Positions 8,731-16,976 of a stretch of DNA of 64,000 nt are shown here, piece by piece. A program made the translations under genes and the position numbers. The stretch covers positions 620,001 to 684,000 of the forward strand of contig NZ_CM001442.1 in assembly GCF_000244915.1 (NCBI RefSeq), written 5' to 3'. Within the stretch, counting starts at the first letter, position 1; each line of letters starts with the position of its first letter. The stretch comes from Bradyrhizobium sp. WSM471. Lineage in GTDB: Bacteria; Pseudomonadota; Alphaproteobacteria; Rhizobiales; Xanthobacteraceae. Below the pieces are notes generated by a model. That model was not told where the DNA came from, did no database searches, and saw only the letters and a list, made by a program, of their open reading frames with translations.

Positions 8731-9693
8731 TCAGCCCAGTTTCCGTCCGATATCGAGGAATTTCTGCCGCCGATGCTTGCGGATGGCGTCGCCGTCCAGG
8801 CCCCGGAGCTCGTCAAAAGCCTTGGCGATGGCGTCGCCCGTGGTGGCGATCATGGCGGCGGGGTCGCGATGGGCGCCGCCGACCGGCTCCTTCAGGATGC
8901 TGTCGATCACGCCGAAGCGGAGCATGTCCTGTGCCGTGATCTTCATGTTGTTGGCGGCTTCCTGCGCCTTGGAGCCGTCGCGCCAGAGGATCGAGGACGC
9001 GGCCTCGGGCGAGATCACGCTGTAGATCGCGTGCTCCAGCATCAGGACCTTGTTGGCGGTGGTGATGGCGATGGCGCCGCCCGACATGCCCTCGCCGGTG
9101 ATGATGGCGACGTTCGGTACGGTCAGCGCCATGCAGGCATCGGTCGAACGCGCGATCGCCTCGGCCTGGCCGCGCTCTTCCGCGCCGATGCCGGGATAGG
9201 CGCCGGCGGAATCGGCGAGTGACAGCACCGGCAGGCCGAACCGCTCGGCCATCTCCATCAGCCGCACGCATTTGCGATAGCCCTCGGGCCGCGCCATGCC
9301 GAAATTGTGCTTGATGCGGCTCTCGGTGGAATCGCCCTTTTCCTGGCCCATCACGCAGATGGCCTCGCCGCGGAAGCGGCCGAAGCCGGCCACCAGCGCC
9401 TCGTCCTCGCCGAACTTGCGGTCGCCGGCGAGCGGGGTGAACTCGGTGATCAGGCCCTTGATGAAGTCGTTGAAATGCGGCCGCTGCGGATGCCGCGCGA
9501 CCAGCGTCTTCTGCCACGGCGTCAGGTTCAGATAGAGGTCGGCCATCGCCTGCGCCGCCTTGTCCTCGATCCGCCCGATCTCCTCGGCGATATCGCTGCC
9601 GGAGGCCGCAAGCGTCCGCAATTCGTCGAGCTTGGAATCGAGCTCGGCGACGGGCTTTTCGAAATCGAGATAGCTGCGCATCTGGTCTGGCAT
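8731..9693 (-). CDS. accA: Acetyl-CoA carboxylase carboxyltransferase subunit alpha
   Basis: Alpha subunit of the carboxyltransferase half of acetyl-CoA carboxylase, 320 residues, making malonyl-CoA for fatty-acid synthesis together with AccD, BC and BCCP. It starts with the family opening MPDQMRSYLDFEKPVAELD and has the conserved patches ARHPQRPHFNDFI, FGMARPEGYRKCVRLM, DSAGAYPGIGAEERGQ and GEGMSGGA. The open frame runs up to 9930, but the ATG at 9693 gives the normal protein end. accD and accBC are not in this window. Family A repeats lie just downstream. Confidence 0.97.
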   Translation of the reverse strand: MPDQMRSYLDFEKPVAELDSKLDELRTLAASGSDIAEEIGRIEDKAAQAMADLYLNLTPWQKTLVARHPQRPHFNDFIKGLITEFTPLAGDRKFGEDEALVAGFGRFRGEAICVMGQEKGDSTESRIKHNFGMARPEGYRKCVRLMEMAERFGLPVLSLADSAGAYPGIGAEERGQAEAIARSTDACMALTVPNVAIITGEGMSGGAIAITTANKVLMLEHAIYSVISPEAASSILWRDGSKAQEAANNMKITAQDMLRFGVIDSILKEPVGGAHRDPAAMIATTGDAIAKAFDELRGLDGDAIRKHRRQKFLDIGRKLG

Positions 9694-9878
9694 CAACTCA
9701 ATATAGGGAGAACGGGGCGAGGCGGCGAAGCGGATTCGATGTCGCGAAAGAAGTCTAGGTTCGTCAATGAGTTGGCCTGTGTGCTCGCAACGAGCCCGGG
9801 CCAAATCATCGTGAGGCCCCGGCTCTTTCTGCGGAGATGTGGCCGAAGTCAAGGCGGTTTCGGGTCGTGACCCGTACC

Positions 9879-9961
9879 GTAGCCCGGATGAGCGAAGCGA
9901 TATCGGGGGCAGGTCGCCCCGATCGTCCAATCCCGGATGTCGCTTCGCTCATCCGGGCTAC
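9879..9961. repeat. Palindromic repeat family B, copy 1
   Basis: Inverted repeat beginning GTAGCCCGGATGAGCGAAGC and ending with its near-exact reverse complement, with a short GC-rich centre. Two related copies are at 15713-15797 and 37784-37860. It sits directly after the xerD stop, between xerD and accA. Confidence 0.88.
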
Positions 9962-9978
9962 TGCAGCTACGGCACCAA

Positions 9979-10932
9979 CTACTTCTCCGCCAGCGGGTGC
10001 AGGTCGCGGACCAGGCTCTTCAGCCGCTCCTCAACCACGTGGGTGTAGATCTGGGTCGTCGAGATGTCGGTGTGGCCGAGCAGCGTCTGCACGATGCGCA
10101 AATCGGCTCCGTTGTGAAGCAGGTGGCTGGCGAAGGCGTGGCGCAGCACGTGTGGCGAGACCAGCCGGGCCTGGAGCCCCGAAGCGACCGCGAGCTCCTT
10201 CAAATCGCGGGCAAAATGTTGCCGCGTCAGATGCCCGCTCTCGCCGAACGAGGGGAACAACCATTTCGAGGCCGCCACGCTACTCTTCTTGTCTGGCTTT
10301 CGCGCCTCCGTCGCCGCGAGGTAATCGGCCATCGCCTGACGCGAGGCCTCGTTGAGCGGCACCAGCCGTTCCTTGTTACCCTTGCCGCGAACCACGATCA
10401 TGCGGGCGTCGCGCTTCGCGGCCGTGCGCGGCAGCGCCACCAGCTCGGAGACGCGCAGGCCGGTGGCGTAGAGCACCTCGAGCAGGCAATAGAGTCTCAG
10501 GGCGCGCAGCCGTTTCGAGGGCGAGGCATCCTCTGCCTCGCTCAATTCCTTGGCGCGGCGGAGCATGCGGTCGACATCGCCAATCGACAGCACCTTCGGC
10601 AGGCCGCGGCCGCGCTTGGGGCCGGACAGGATCGCCGCGGGATCGTCGGTTCTGATGCGTTCGTTCAGGAGGAAGCGATAGAGATGCCGCATCGCCGACA
10701 GCCGCCGCGCGACGCTGGTCGACTTGAAGCCGCGCGTGTCGAGATCGGCGAGATAGTCGCGCAGCGTCTGTGTTTCCGCGTCCGCAAATGCATGGCCGAC
10801 GCGGCCCAGAAACTCGGAGAAGTCGGTGAGGTCGCGGCGGTAGGCGTCGAGCGTATTGGGGCCGGCGCCCTGTTCCGCCGCGAGCATGTCGAGGAACAGG
10901 CCGGTGAGTTTTGTATCTGAGGGTGCACGCAT
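9979..10932 (-). CDS. xerD: Site-specific tyrosine recombinase XerD
   Basis: Tyrosine recombinase of 317 residues, the usual XerD length. It acts with XerC at dif to resolve chromosome dimers. The N-terminal SAM-like core-binding domain spans about residues 8-90 (GAGPNTLDAYRRDL). The catalytic domain holds the Arg in ATGLRVSEL, the Lys in VRGKGNKERLVPL, HVLRHAFASHLL (His-x-x-Arg), LLGHTDISTTQIYTHV and the tyrosine nucleophile near residue 296. Its place beside the aro genes and accA is ordinary chromosomal context, so this is a housekeeping recombinase and not a mobile-element integrase. Confidence 0.94.
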   Translation of the reverse strand: MRAPSDTKLTGLFLDMLAAEQGAGPNTLDAYRRDLTDFSEFLGRVGHAFADAETQTLRDYLADLDTRGFKSTSVARRLSAMRHLYRFLLNERIRTDDPAAILSGPKRGRGLPKVLSIGDVDRMLRRAKELSEAEDASPSKRLRALRLYCLLEVLYATGLRVSELVALPRTAAKRDARMIVVRGKGNKERLVPLNEASRQAMADYLAATEARKPDKKSSVAASKWLFPSFGESGHLTRQHFARDLKELAVASGLQARLVSPHVLRHAFASHLLHNGADLRIVQTLLGHTDISTTQIYTHVVEERLKSLVRDLHPLAEK

Positions 10933-10949
10933 GCCCCGGAGGCTAGCCC

Positions 10950-11096
10950 CTATTTCTTGAGAAACTTATCCGGCGGGATCGTCACGGTCATTTCCCGCGG
11001 CTTGGGATTGACGAAGTTCGCCAGCGCGAAGACCACGCCATAGACGATGCCGGCGATCACGGCGACGAGCGTCAGGAAGCGGAACAGGCTGGGCAT
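10950..11096 (-). CDS. Small single-span membrane protein
   Basis: Predicted protein of 48 residues (MPSLFRFLTLVAVIAGIV at the start) with one membrane helix at about 6-28 and a short polar tail ending PPDKFLKK. The frame continues upstream, and an alternative ATG at 11159 would add 21 residues. The gene lies 17 bases upstream of xerD on the same strand and may share its transcript. I do not recognise a function. The coding call rests on the clean hydrophobic segment and position, so the start is uncertain. The gap to aroK (11160-11280) shows nothing else. Confidence 0.6.
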   Translation of the reverse strand: MPSLFRFLTLVAVIAGIVYGVVFALANFVNPKPREMTVTIPPDKFLKK

Positions 11097-11280
11097 CGGC
11101 AGGATCTCGGAGAGGGTCTCGGTCAGGGGCTTGGCGGGCAAATTAACCAATGAAATCATCCAACACGTTCGCCGTTTCGTGGCAAGAGTCCTCTGGCGAG
11201 GGCCCCTGCGGGGTCGTATAGGTGGCCAAAGGATGCCGCCTTTGGCGGCAGATCGAGCGAGACCCATTCGAGCGAGACAG

Positions 11281-11904
11281 ATGCCCGACGCCGCGTTGCC
11301 GATCCAAGCCTCGCCCGAGGCCGACATCCTGTCGGCGCTGGGGACGCGCTCGATCGTGCTCGTCGGCATGATGGGAGTGGGCAAATCCACCATCGGCCGC
11401 CGCATGGCGCTCAGGCTCAAGCTGCCCTTCGTCGATGCCGACACCGAGATCGAGGCAGCGGCCGGCATGACCATACCGGAAATCTTCGAGCGCCACGGCG
11501 AGCCGCATTTCCGCGACGGCGAGGCGCGTGTGATCGCGCGTCTGCTCGACGGCGGTCCCATCGTGCTGGCGACCGGCGGCGGCGCTTTCATGCGCGAGGA
11601 GACGCGGGGCCGTATCGTGGCGAAGGCGATCTCGATCTGGCTCAAGGCCGATCATGATGTCATCATGCGCCGCGTGCGCCGGCGCGCCGACCGTCCGCTG
11701 CTCCAGACCGCCGATCCCGAAGGAACCGTGACGCGCCTGCTCACCGAGCGCGAGCCGGTCTACGGCCATGCCGACCTCACCATTGCCTCGCGCGACGTGC
11801 CGCACGACAAGATCGTTGAGGAGACCATCGAGACGCTGCGCGCGCATCTTTGCGGCGAACGGGCGTCCCCGCCACCAGCCGACGTCGCGAGTGCCGCACG
11901 ATGA
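11281..11904 (+). CDS. aroK: Shikimate kinase
   Basis: Phosphorylates shikimate in aromatic amino-acid synthesis. The protein has 207 residues. The P-loop is GMMGVGKSTIG near residues 28-38, followed by the substrate-binding patches FVDADTEIE and ATGGGAFMR. An in-frame extension reaches 11047, but it overlaps the divergent small gene and lacks the family pattern, so the ATG at 11281 is preferred. The stop overlaps the aroB start as ATGA, the usual alphaproteobacterial aroKB coupling. Confidence 0.95.
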   Translation: MPDAALPIQASPEADILSALGTRSIVLVGMMGVGKSTIGRRMALRLKLPFVDADTEIEAAAGMTIPEIFERHGEPHFRDGEARVIARLLDGGPIVLATGGGAFMREETRGRIVAKAISIWLKADHDVIMRRVRRRADRPLLQTADPEGTVTRLLTEREPVYGHADLTIASRDVPHDKIVEETIETLRAHLCGERASPPPADVASAAR

Positions 11905-13049
11905 CCGCGCCTTTGAAACATTCCGATCCCGTCAACGTCGAGGTCGCGCTGGAGAATCGCGCCTACGACATCGTCATCGGCCGCGGTGTGCTGGCCTCGC
12001 TTGGCGGACGAGTCGCGCGTCTGCGGCCCGGCGTGCGCACCGCGATCGTGACGGATCGCACCGTCGCGAAATACTGGCTCGAGCCCGCCGAGTCCTCGCT
12101 CGCAGCCTCGGGCATTCCGACATCGCGCATCGTCGTCGAGGAAGGCGAGATCTCCAAGACCTATGCCGGTCTCGAAAAGGTCAGCGAAGCCCTGATCGCC
12201 GCGAAGATCGAGCGCAACGATCTCGTCATCGCGCTCGGCGGCGGCGTGGTCGGCGATCTCGCCGGCTTTGCGGCGGCGATCCTGCGCCGCGGCGTCGATT
12301 TCGTGCAGGTGCCGACCTCGCTGCTGGCGCAGGTCGATTCCTCCGTCGGCGGCAAGACCGGCATCAACTCGCCGCAGGGCAAGAACCTGCTCGGCGCCTT
12401 CCACCAGCCGGTGCTTGTGATCGCCGACACCGCCGTGCTCGACACGCTGTCGCCGCGGCAATTCCGCACCGGCTATGCCGAAATCGCCAAATACGGCGTG
12501 CTCGGTGATGAGGCCTTCTTCGCCTGGCTCGAGAAGAACCATTCCGACATCTCCAAAGGCGGTTCGGCGCGCGAGCATGCGATCGCGACCTCCTGCCGCG
12601 CCAAGGCCGGCGTGGTCTCGCGCGACGAGCGCGAGACCGGCGAGCGCGCGCTGCTCAATCTCGGCCATACGTTCGGCCATGCGCTGGAAGCCGCGACCGG
12701 CTTCTCCGACCGCCTGTTTCACGGCGAGGGCGTTGCGATCGGCATGACGCTGGCGGCGCAGTTTTCCGCGAAGCTCGGCATGATCGGCGACGCGGACGCT
12801 GCGCGCGTCGAGCGTCACCTGATCGAAGCCGGCCTGCCGACGCGCTTGCAGGATATCGCGGGCTTCGCGCAGGAGGGGCTTGCCGACGCGGACGCGCTGA
12901 TGGCGCTGATGGCGCAGGACAAGAAGGTCGAGCGCGGCAGGCTCACCTTCATCCTGCTGGAGGCCGTCGGGCGGGCCGTCGTCGTGAAGAACGTCGAGCC
13001 GGCTCCGGTGCGCGACTTCCTGAAGGACAAGCTCGCGCAAAAGGCGTGA
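11901..13049 (+). CDS. aroB: 3-dehydroquinate synthase
   Basis: Cyclises DAHP to 3-dehydroquinate, NAD- and metal-dependent, early in the shikimate pathway. The protein has 382 residues. Visible signatures are the NAD-binding ALGGGVVGDLAGFAAA, VPTSLLAQVDSSVGGKTGIN and the metal-ligand region NLGHTFGHALEAA. The ATG overlaps the aroK stop by four bases, so the two are translated together. A rhizobial repeat lies immediately downstream. Confidence 0.97.
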   Translation: MTAPLKHSDPVNVEVALENRAYDIVIGRGVLASLGGRVARLRPGVRTAIVTDRTVAKYWLEPAESSLAASGIPTSRIVVEEGEISKTYAGLEKVSEALIAAKIERNDLVIALGGGVVGDLAGFAAAILRRGVDFVQVPTSLLAQVDSSVGGKTGINSPQGKNLLGAFHQPVLVIADTAVLDTLSPRQFRTGYAEIAKYGVLGDEAFFAWLEKNHSDISKGGSAREHAIATSCRAKAGVVSRDERETGERALLNLGHTFGHALEAATGFSDRLFHGEGVAIGMTLAAQFSAKLGMIGDADAARVERHLIEAGLPTRLQDIAGFAQEGLADADALMALMAQDKKVERGRLTFILLEAVGRAVVVKNVEPAPVRDFLKDKLAQKA

Positions 13050-13067
13050 CACGCGGTTGAACGGCGC

Positions 13068-13124
13068 TAAAGCGTTTTCGAGCGAAGTGGGTACCGGTTC
13101 GCGTCAAGAAAACGCGTCAAAACA
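13068..13124. repeat. Short rhizobial intergenic palindrome (AGCGTTTTC...GAAAACGC)
   Basis: Between aroB and the CBS-domain gene is an inverted repeat with outer arms AGCGTTTTC and GAAAACGCG and a centre reading GAAGTGGGTACCGGTTCGCG. I recognise this as a very common intergenic repeat of rhizobia. It may act as a weak bidirectional terminator after aroB; that is inference. Confidence 0.75.
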
Positions 13125-13141
13125 AGAAACCAGAGTGGTTC

Positions 13142-14446
13142 ATGGATTGGCTCGGATTCACCATCGTCATTCTCTGCCTGCTCGTCTCCGGCTTCTTCGC
13201 CGCGAGCGAAACCGCATTGACCGGCGCCTCGCGCGCCAGCATGCTGCGGCTCTCCAAGCAGGGTAATCGCGACGCCGACGTGGTCTCGCAGCTGCTCGAC
13301 ATGCGCGAGCGCCTGATCGGCGCGCTGCTGCTCGGCAACAACATCGCCAATATCAGTGCATCCGCGCTGGCCACCAGCATCTTCACGGCCTGGTTCGGCG
13401 ACGTCGGCGTGCTCTACGCCACCGGCTTGATGACCGCACTGGTCGTGATCTTCGCCGAGGTGCTGCCCAAGACCATCGCGATCAACGCGCCCGACCGCAT
13501 GGCGCTGGCGGTGGCGCGCCCGATGCGGCTGACGATGTACGTGCTGGGGCCGCTGCTGCGGATCGTGGAAGTCATCGTGCGGCTGTTGATGCGCCTGTTT
13601 GGCCTTGCCGGCGAGCACCAGGCGATCCTGTCGCCGACCGAGCGCCTCCGCGGCGCGGTCGACCTGCTGCATCATGAAGGCAAGTTCGAGAAGCACGACC
13701 GCGACATGCTCGGCGGGCTGCTCGATCTGCGCGAGCTCCAGGTCTCCGATGTCATGATACATCGCACCGAGATGACAATGATCAACGCCGACCTGCCGCC
13801 GGAGGATCTGGTGCGCGAGGTGCTGGCGGCCGAATACACCCGCATCCCGCTGTGGCGCGAGAAGCCGGAAAACATCATTGGCGTGCTCCACGCCAAGGAT
13901 CTGCTGCGCGCGATCCGCGCGGCCGACGGCGACACCTCGCGCATCGACGTCTCCACCATCGCGCTGCCGCCCTGGTTCGTGCCGGAGATGCGGCCCGTCT
14001 CCGAGCAGCTCAAGGCGTTCCGTCGCCGCAAGACTCATTTCGCCCTGGTCGTCGACGAGTACGGCGAAGTTGAAGGTCTTGTGACGCTGGAAGACATTCT
14101 GGAAGAGATCGTCGGCGACATCTCCGACGAGCATGACGTCGTGGTCGCGGGCGTGCGCGCCCAGCCGGACGGCTCGGTCGTCGTCGACGGCTCGGTGCCG
14201 ATCCGTGACCTCAACCGCGCCATGGACTGGCACCTGCCCGACGAAGAGGCAACGACGGTCGCCGGCCTCGTCATTCACGAGGCGCGCTCGATCCCCGACC
14301 GCGGCCAGAGTTTCACCTTTCACGGCTTCCGTTTCCGCGTCCTCCGCCGCGAACGCAACCGCATCACCGCACTCCGTATTTCACCGGTGCCGCGCGAGAC
14401 GGAAATGGAGGAAGCCAAGCGGCGCCGGGCGGGGACGTCGTTTTAG
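13142..14446 (+). CDS. CNNM/CBS-domain (CorC/HlyC-like) membrane transporter protein
   Basis: Membrane protein of 434 residues of the hemolysin C/CorB group, thought to handle Mg2+ or Co2+ efflux. Order of parts: an N-terminal DUF21/CNNM membrane domain (four hydrophobic segments, residues 1-190, with FFAASETALTGASR), two CBS domains (about 205-330, with DVMIHRTEM and FALVVDEYGEVEGLVTLED), and a C-terminal transporter-associated domain (about 345-430). The ATG at 13142 opens straight into the first membrane helix. It is probably a separate unit from aroKB. Confidence 0.92.
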   Translation: MDWLGFTIVILCLLVSGFFAASETALTGASRASMLRLSKQGNRDADVVSQLLDMRERLIGALLLGNNIANISASALATSIFTAWFGDVGVLYATGLMTALVVIFAEVLPKTIAINAPDRMALAVARPMRLTMYVLGPLLRIVEVIVRLLMRLFGLAGEHQAILSPTERLRGAVDLLHHEGKFEKHDRDMLGGLLDLRELQVSDVMIHRTEMTMINADLPPEDLVREVLAAEYTRIPLWREKPENIIGVLHAKDLLRAIRAADGDTSRIDVSTIALPPWFVPEMRPVSEQLKAFRRRKTHFALVVDEYGEVEGLVTLEDILEEIVGDISDEHDVVVAGVRAQPDGSVVVDGSVPIRDLNRAMDWHLPDEEATTVAGLVIHEARSIPDRGQSFTFHGFRFRVLRRERNRITALRISPVPRETEMEEAKRRRAGTSF

Positions 14447-14467
14447 GATTCGCATGACCCTGTTGCC

Positions 14468-14579
14468 CCTCATGGTGAGGAGCGCCGCAAGGCGCGTCTC
14501 GAACCATGCAGGCCAGGATGCGGCAGCGGGGGCCTGCATCCTTCGAGACGCGCGCAAGTGCGCGCTCCTCAGGATGAGG
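14468..14579. repeat. Palindromic repeat family C, copy 1
   Basis: Two arms of the type CCTCAT-GGTGAGGAGCGC...CGAGACGCGC, the second being the reverse complement of the first, flanking a small internal hairpin around CAGGCC...GGCCTG. Related copies are at 26079-26205 and 59659-59782. It lies between the CBS-domain gene and bolA. Confidence 0.85.
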
Positions 14580-14613
14580 AGAAATGGCGCCGTCTGACGC
14601 TCGAACTGGCGAG

Positions 14614-14889
14614 CTAGCTCCCGCCTTCTCCCGGCGCTTGCGCGTGGATCGCCAGCGCGTGCACGCTGCCGGAGAGTTCCGCGGCCAGCGCCGAATTTAT
14701 CATGCGGTGGCGATCGACCCGGCTCTTCCCTTTGAAGGCGGAAGACACGATATAAACGCGGAAGTGCGTCTCGCCGCTCGGCCGATGGCCGGCGTGGCCC
14801 TCATGCAAATGTGACTCGTCGACGACTTGCAGGCTTTCCGGCGTGAAAGCTTCCTGCAACTTGTTGCTGATAGTGTCTCTGATGGCCAT
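14614..14889 (-). CDS. bolA: BolA family protein
   Basis: BolA-like protein of 91 residues, a class II KH-fold partner of monothiol glutaredoxins in iron-sulfur trafficking and stress response. Family patches are MAIRDTISNKL, VVDESHLHEGHAG, ETHFRVYIVS, FKGKSRVDRHRMI and VHALAIHAQAP; the conserved His residues are present. An in-frame ATG at 14898 would add three residues, and the frame is open to 15060. It is divergent from the DnaJ-domain gene, an arrangement I regard as typical of this group. Confidence 0.92.
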   Translation of the reverse strand: MAIRDTISNKLQEAFTPESLQVVDESHLHEGHAGHRPSGETHFRVYIVSSAFKGKSRVDRHRMINSALAAELSGSVHALAIHAQAPGEGGS

Positions 14890-15041
14890 CTGGGTCATTA
14901 CGGTGCGAGATCGCTCTCCGTATTGCATAGGCCGCCTCTGGCGGCCGTTCAAGGACGCCTCAGCATAGCTTCGGCTATGCTTTTCAGCTAATTGCAATGT
15001 CAAGACTTGAAGGTTTTTGCATTGCGTAGTCAAAGTCAGCC

Positions 15042-15677
15042 ATGCCGATCGATTCATCAAAGTTCTTCGACTCCATCCGGATCAAGCCGAAAGGCAAGCA
15101 GCCGGAAGTGAAGCCGCGCGACGCCGTGGTCAATTGTGAATGGACCGGGTGTCAGAACAAGGGCGCGCATCGTGCGCCCAAGGGTCGCGACAATCAGCGT
15201 GAGTACTGGCACTTCTGCCTGAATCACGTGCGCGAATACAACCAGAACTACAATTTCTTTTCCGGCATGAATGCCGACGCCGTCGCGCGCTATCAGAAGG
15301 ATGCGCTGACCGGCCATCGTCCGACCTGGAAGATGGGCGCCAATGGCGGCGTCAAGAAGGGCGCCGAGGCCGAGATCGACAGCGCCTTCGATCCGTTCAG
15401 CATGTTCCAGGAGCTCAACGGCCGCACCGGCTGGCGCGCCGGCCCGCAGGCCGCGCCCAAGGCCGAGACGCGCAAGATCATGAACGCCGAGCGCAAGGCG
15501 CTCCAGGTGATGGGCCTCGGCCCCGACTCCACGCTCGCCGACGTCAAGTCCAAGTACAAGGCGCTGGTGAAGCAGCACCACCCCGACGCCAACGGTGGCG
15601 ACCGCTCCACCGAGGATCGCCTGATCGAGATCATCAAGGCGTATAATTATCTGAAGACCGTGGTGCGCGAGGCGTAG
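15042..15677 (+). CDS. DnaJ-domain protein
   Basis: Co-chaperone-like protein of 211 residues with the J domain at the C-terminus, not the N-terminus: HPD lies near residues 186-188 in VKQHHPDANGG, inside the last 65 residues. The N-terminal part contains CEWTGCQNKGAHRAPKGR and FCLNHVREYN, which could hold a small metal site (Cys and His spaced), but this is only suggested. It is divergent from bolA. It probably stimulates DnaK for a specific client. No glycine-rich or zinc region of full DnaJ is present. Confidence 0.9.
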   Translation: MPIDSSKFFDSIRIKPKGKQPEVKPRDAVVNCEWTGCQNKGAHRAPKGRDNQREYWHFCLNHVREYNQNYNFFSGMNADAVARYQKDALTGHRPTWKMGANGGVKKGAEAEIDSAFDPFSMFQELNGRTGWRAGPQAAPKAETRKIMNAERKALQVMGLGPDSTLADVKSKYKALVKQHHPDANGGDRSTEDRLIEIIKAYNYLKTVVREA

Positions 15678-15712
15678 GCCTCGCGCGCGCTTTCTTCCCT
15701 TGCGGGAGCGCC

Positions 15713-15797
15713 GTAGCCCGGATGGAGCGAAGCGCAATCCGGGTCTTTCTGTCACACGCGCACCTTCCCGGATTACGCTTCGCTCCATCCGGGCTAC
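15713..15797. repeat. Palindromic repeat family B, copy 2
   Basis: Starts GTAGCCCGGATGGAGCGAAG and ends with the reverse complement, separated by a centre with CTTTCTGTCACACGCG. It lies between the DnaJ-domain gene and the convergent citrate synthase gene, and could terminate either transcript. Confidence 0.9.
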
Positions 15798-15806
15798 GCA
15801 CTTCGC

Positions 15807-16901
15807 TCACGCCTTCGGCATCGCCCCCACATATGACGAGCTCGGCCGGATCAGCCGTCCCGTCCGCTGCTGCTCGCGCGCATGCGCCGTCCAACCGGCG
15901 GCGCGCGCCACCGCGAAGATCGGCGTAAAGGCCTGCCTCGGAATCGCCAGCGCATCGAGCAGGATCGCGGTGAAGAACTCCACGTTAGTCTCCAGCGGTC
16001 GGTCCGGATTCTTCTTGCGCAAGGCTGCGCGGACATAGGCCTCGACCTCGCCGGCAAACGGCAGGTCGGCGCCGTCCGAGGCCAGCGCCTCGATCGCGGT
16101 CTTGAGCACGTCGGCGCGGGGGTCGCGCACGCGATAGACGCGGTGACCAAAACCCATCATCCGCTCGCCGCGGGCGAGTGCCGCGTCCACCCAGGGCTGG
16201 ATGCGCTCGCGCGAGCCGATCGCGTCGAGCATTTCCAGCACCGGCTCCGGCGCGCCGCCATGCAGCGGACCCGTCAGCGCGCAATAGCCGGCGGTGACGG
16301 CGGCAAACAGGTCAGCCTGCGTCGAGGCCACCACGCGCGCGGTGAAGGTCGAGGCGTTCATGCCGTGGTCGCTGGCCGTGACGAGATAGGCGTCCAGCGC
16401 CGTGACCTCGCGTGGTTCAGGCGCGCGCCCGTGCAGCATGCGAAGCGTATCGGCGGCCTGGCTCACGTTCGGATCGGGCGCCACGGGATCGAGACCCCTG
16501 GCGCGGCGGACGAGCGCGCCCGCAATCACAGGGAATGCGCCGACGATCGTCGCCTCATGGGCGAGGCCGTGCTCGGCGCGAAGGCCCGCGACCGCCGCGC
16601 GAAACCCGTCGACGACGCCCATGCCGCGGGCTGCCGGCAGCAACTCATCCAGCCGCGCGAAGGCACGCTCGCGTGCGGAGCCCAGGCTCGCGCGCACATT
16701 GGCTTCGCTCAGCGTGGTCATGCTGGCGCCGTTCCAGAGCCGGGCGGTGACGCCTTCAAAGCTCGACTGGCTTGCCAGTCGGCCGACATGCTCGCCGGCG
16801 ATGATCAACTCGCCGCGCTCGCCGTCGACATGGCTCAGCACGGTTTCGGCTGCGGGAACGCCGTCCAGTCCGATCTGGCTTTTGGTGAGGTGGATGTTCA
16901 T
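15807..16901 (-). CDS. Citrate synthase/2-methylcitrate synthase-like protein
   Basis: Citrate-synthase-fold enzyme of 364 residues. The two active-site histidine regions are clear: HGMNASTFTARV and GFGHRVYRVRDPRAD. The third region, where classical enzymes have NVDFY with the catalytic Asp, reads NVEFFTAILL here, with Glu in place of Asp; close relatives of the CitA type may share this. GGAG about ten bases before the ATG at 16901 supports the start. It is divergent from a second citrate synthase that carries a DNA-binding domain, and the two may work together. The acyl-CoA substrate is unknown. Confidence 0.88.
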   Translation of the reverse strand: MNIHLTKSQIGLDGVPAAETVLSHVDGERGELIIAGEHVGRLASQSSFEGVTARLWNGASMTTLSEANVRASLGSARERAFARLDELLPAARGMGVVDGFRAAVAGLRAEHGLAHEATIVGAFPVIAGALVRRARGLDPVAPDPNVSQAADTLRMLHGRAPEPREVTALDAYLVTASDHGMNASTFTARVVASTQADLFAAVTAGYCALTGPLHGGAPEPVLEMLDAIGSRERIQPWVDAALARGERMMGFGHRVYRVRDPRADVLKTAIEALASDGADLPFAGEVEAYVRAALRKKNPDRPLETNVEFFTAILLDALAIPRQAFTPIFAVARAAGWTAHAREQQRTGRLIRPSSSYVGAMPKA

Positions 16902-16947
16902 GGCCCAAATCTCCTTTGCACCAGCCAAAGGTCGGTCCTCTCGACAG

Positions 16948-16972
16948 ATTGATCAATCTTGATTACATCAAT
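16948..16972. promoter_or_regulatory. Candidate operator between divergent citrate synthase genes
   Basis: The 75-base gap between the two start codons holds ATTGAT at 16948 and ATCAAT at 16967 as inverted half-sites, plus the perfect palindrome TTGATCAA at 16949-16956. The position just upstream of the HTH-fused gene fits autoregulation by its own DNA-binding domain. This is inference from symmetry and position. Confidence 0.45.
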
Positions 16973-16976
16973 CAAT

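Noticed and set aside
9979..10932. Phage or island integrase.
   Set aside because: Length, motifs and housekeeping neighbours match XerD; no att sites or phage genes are nearby.
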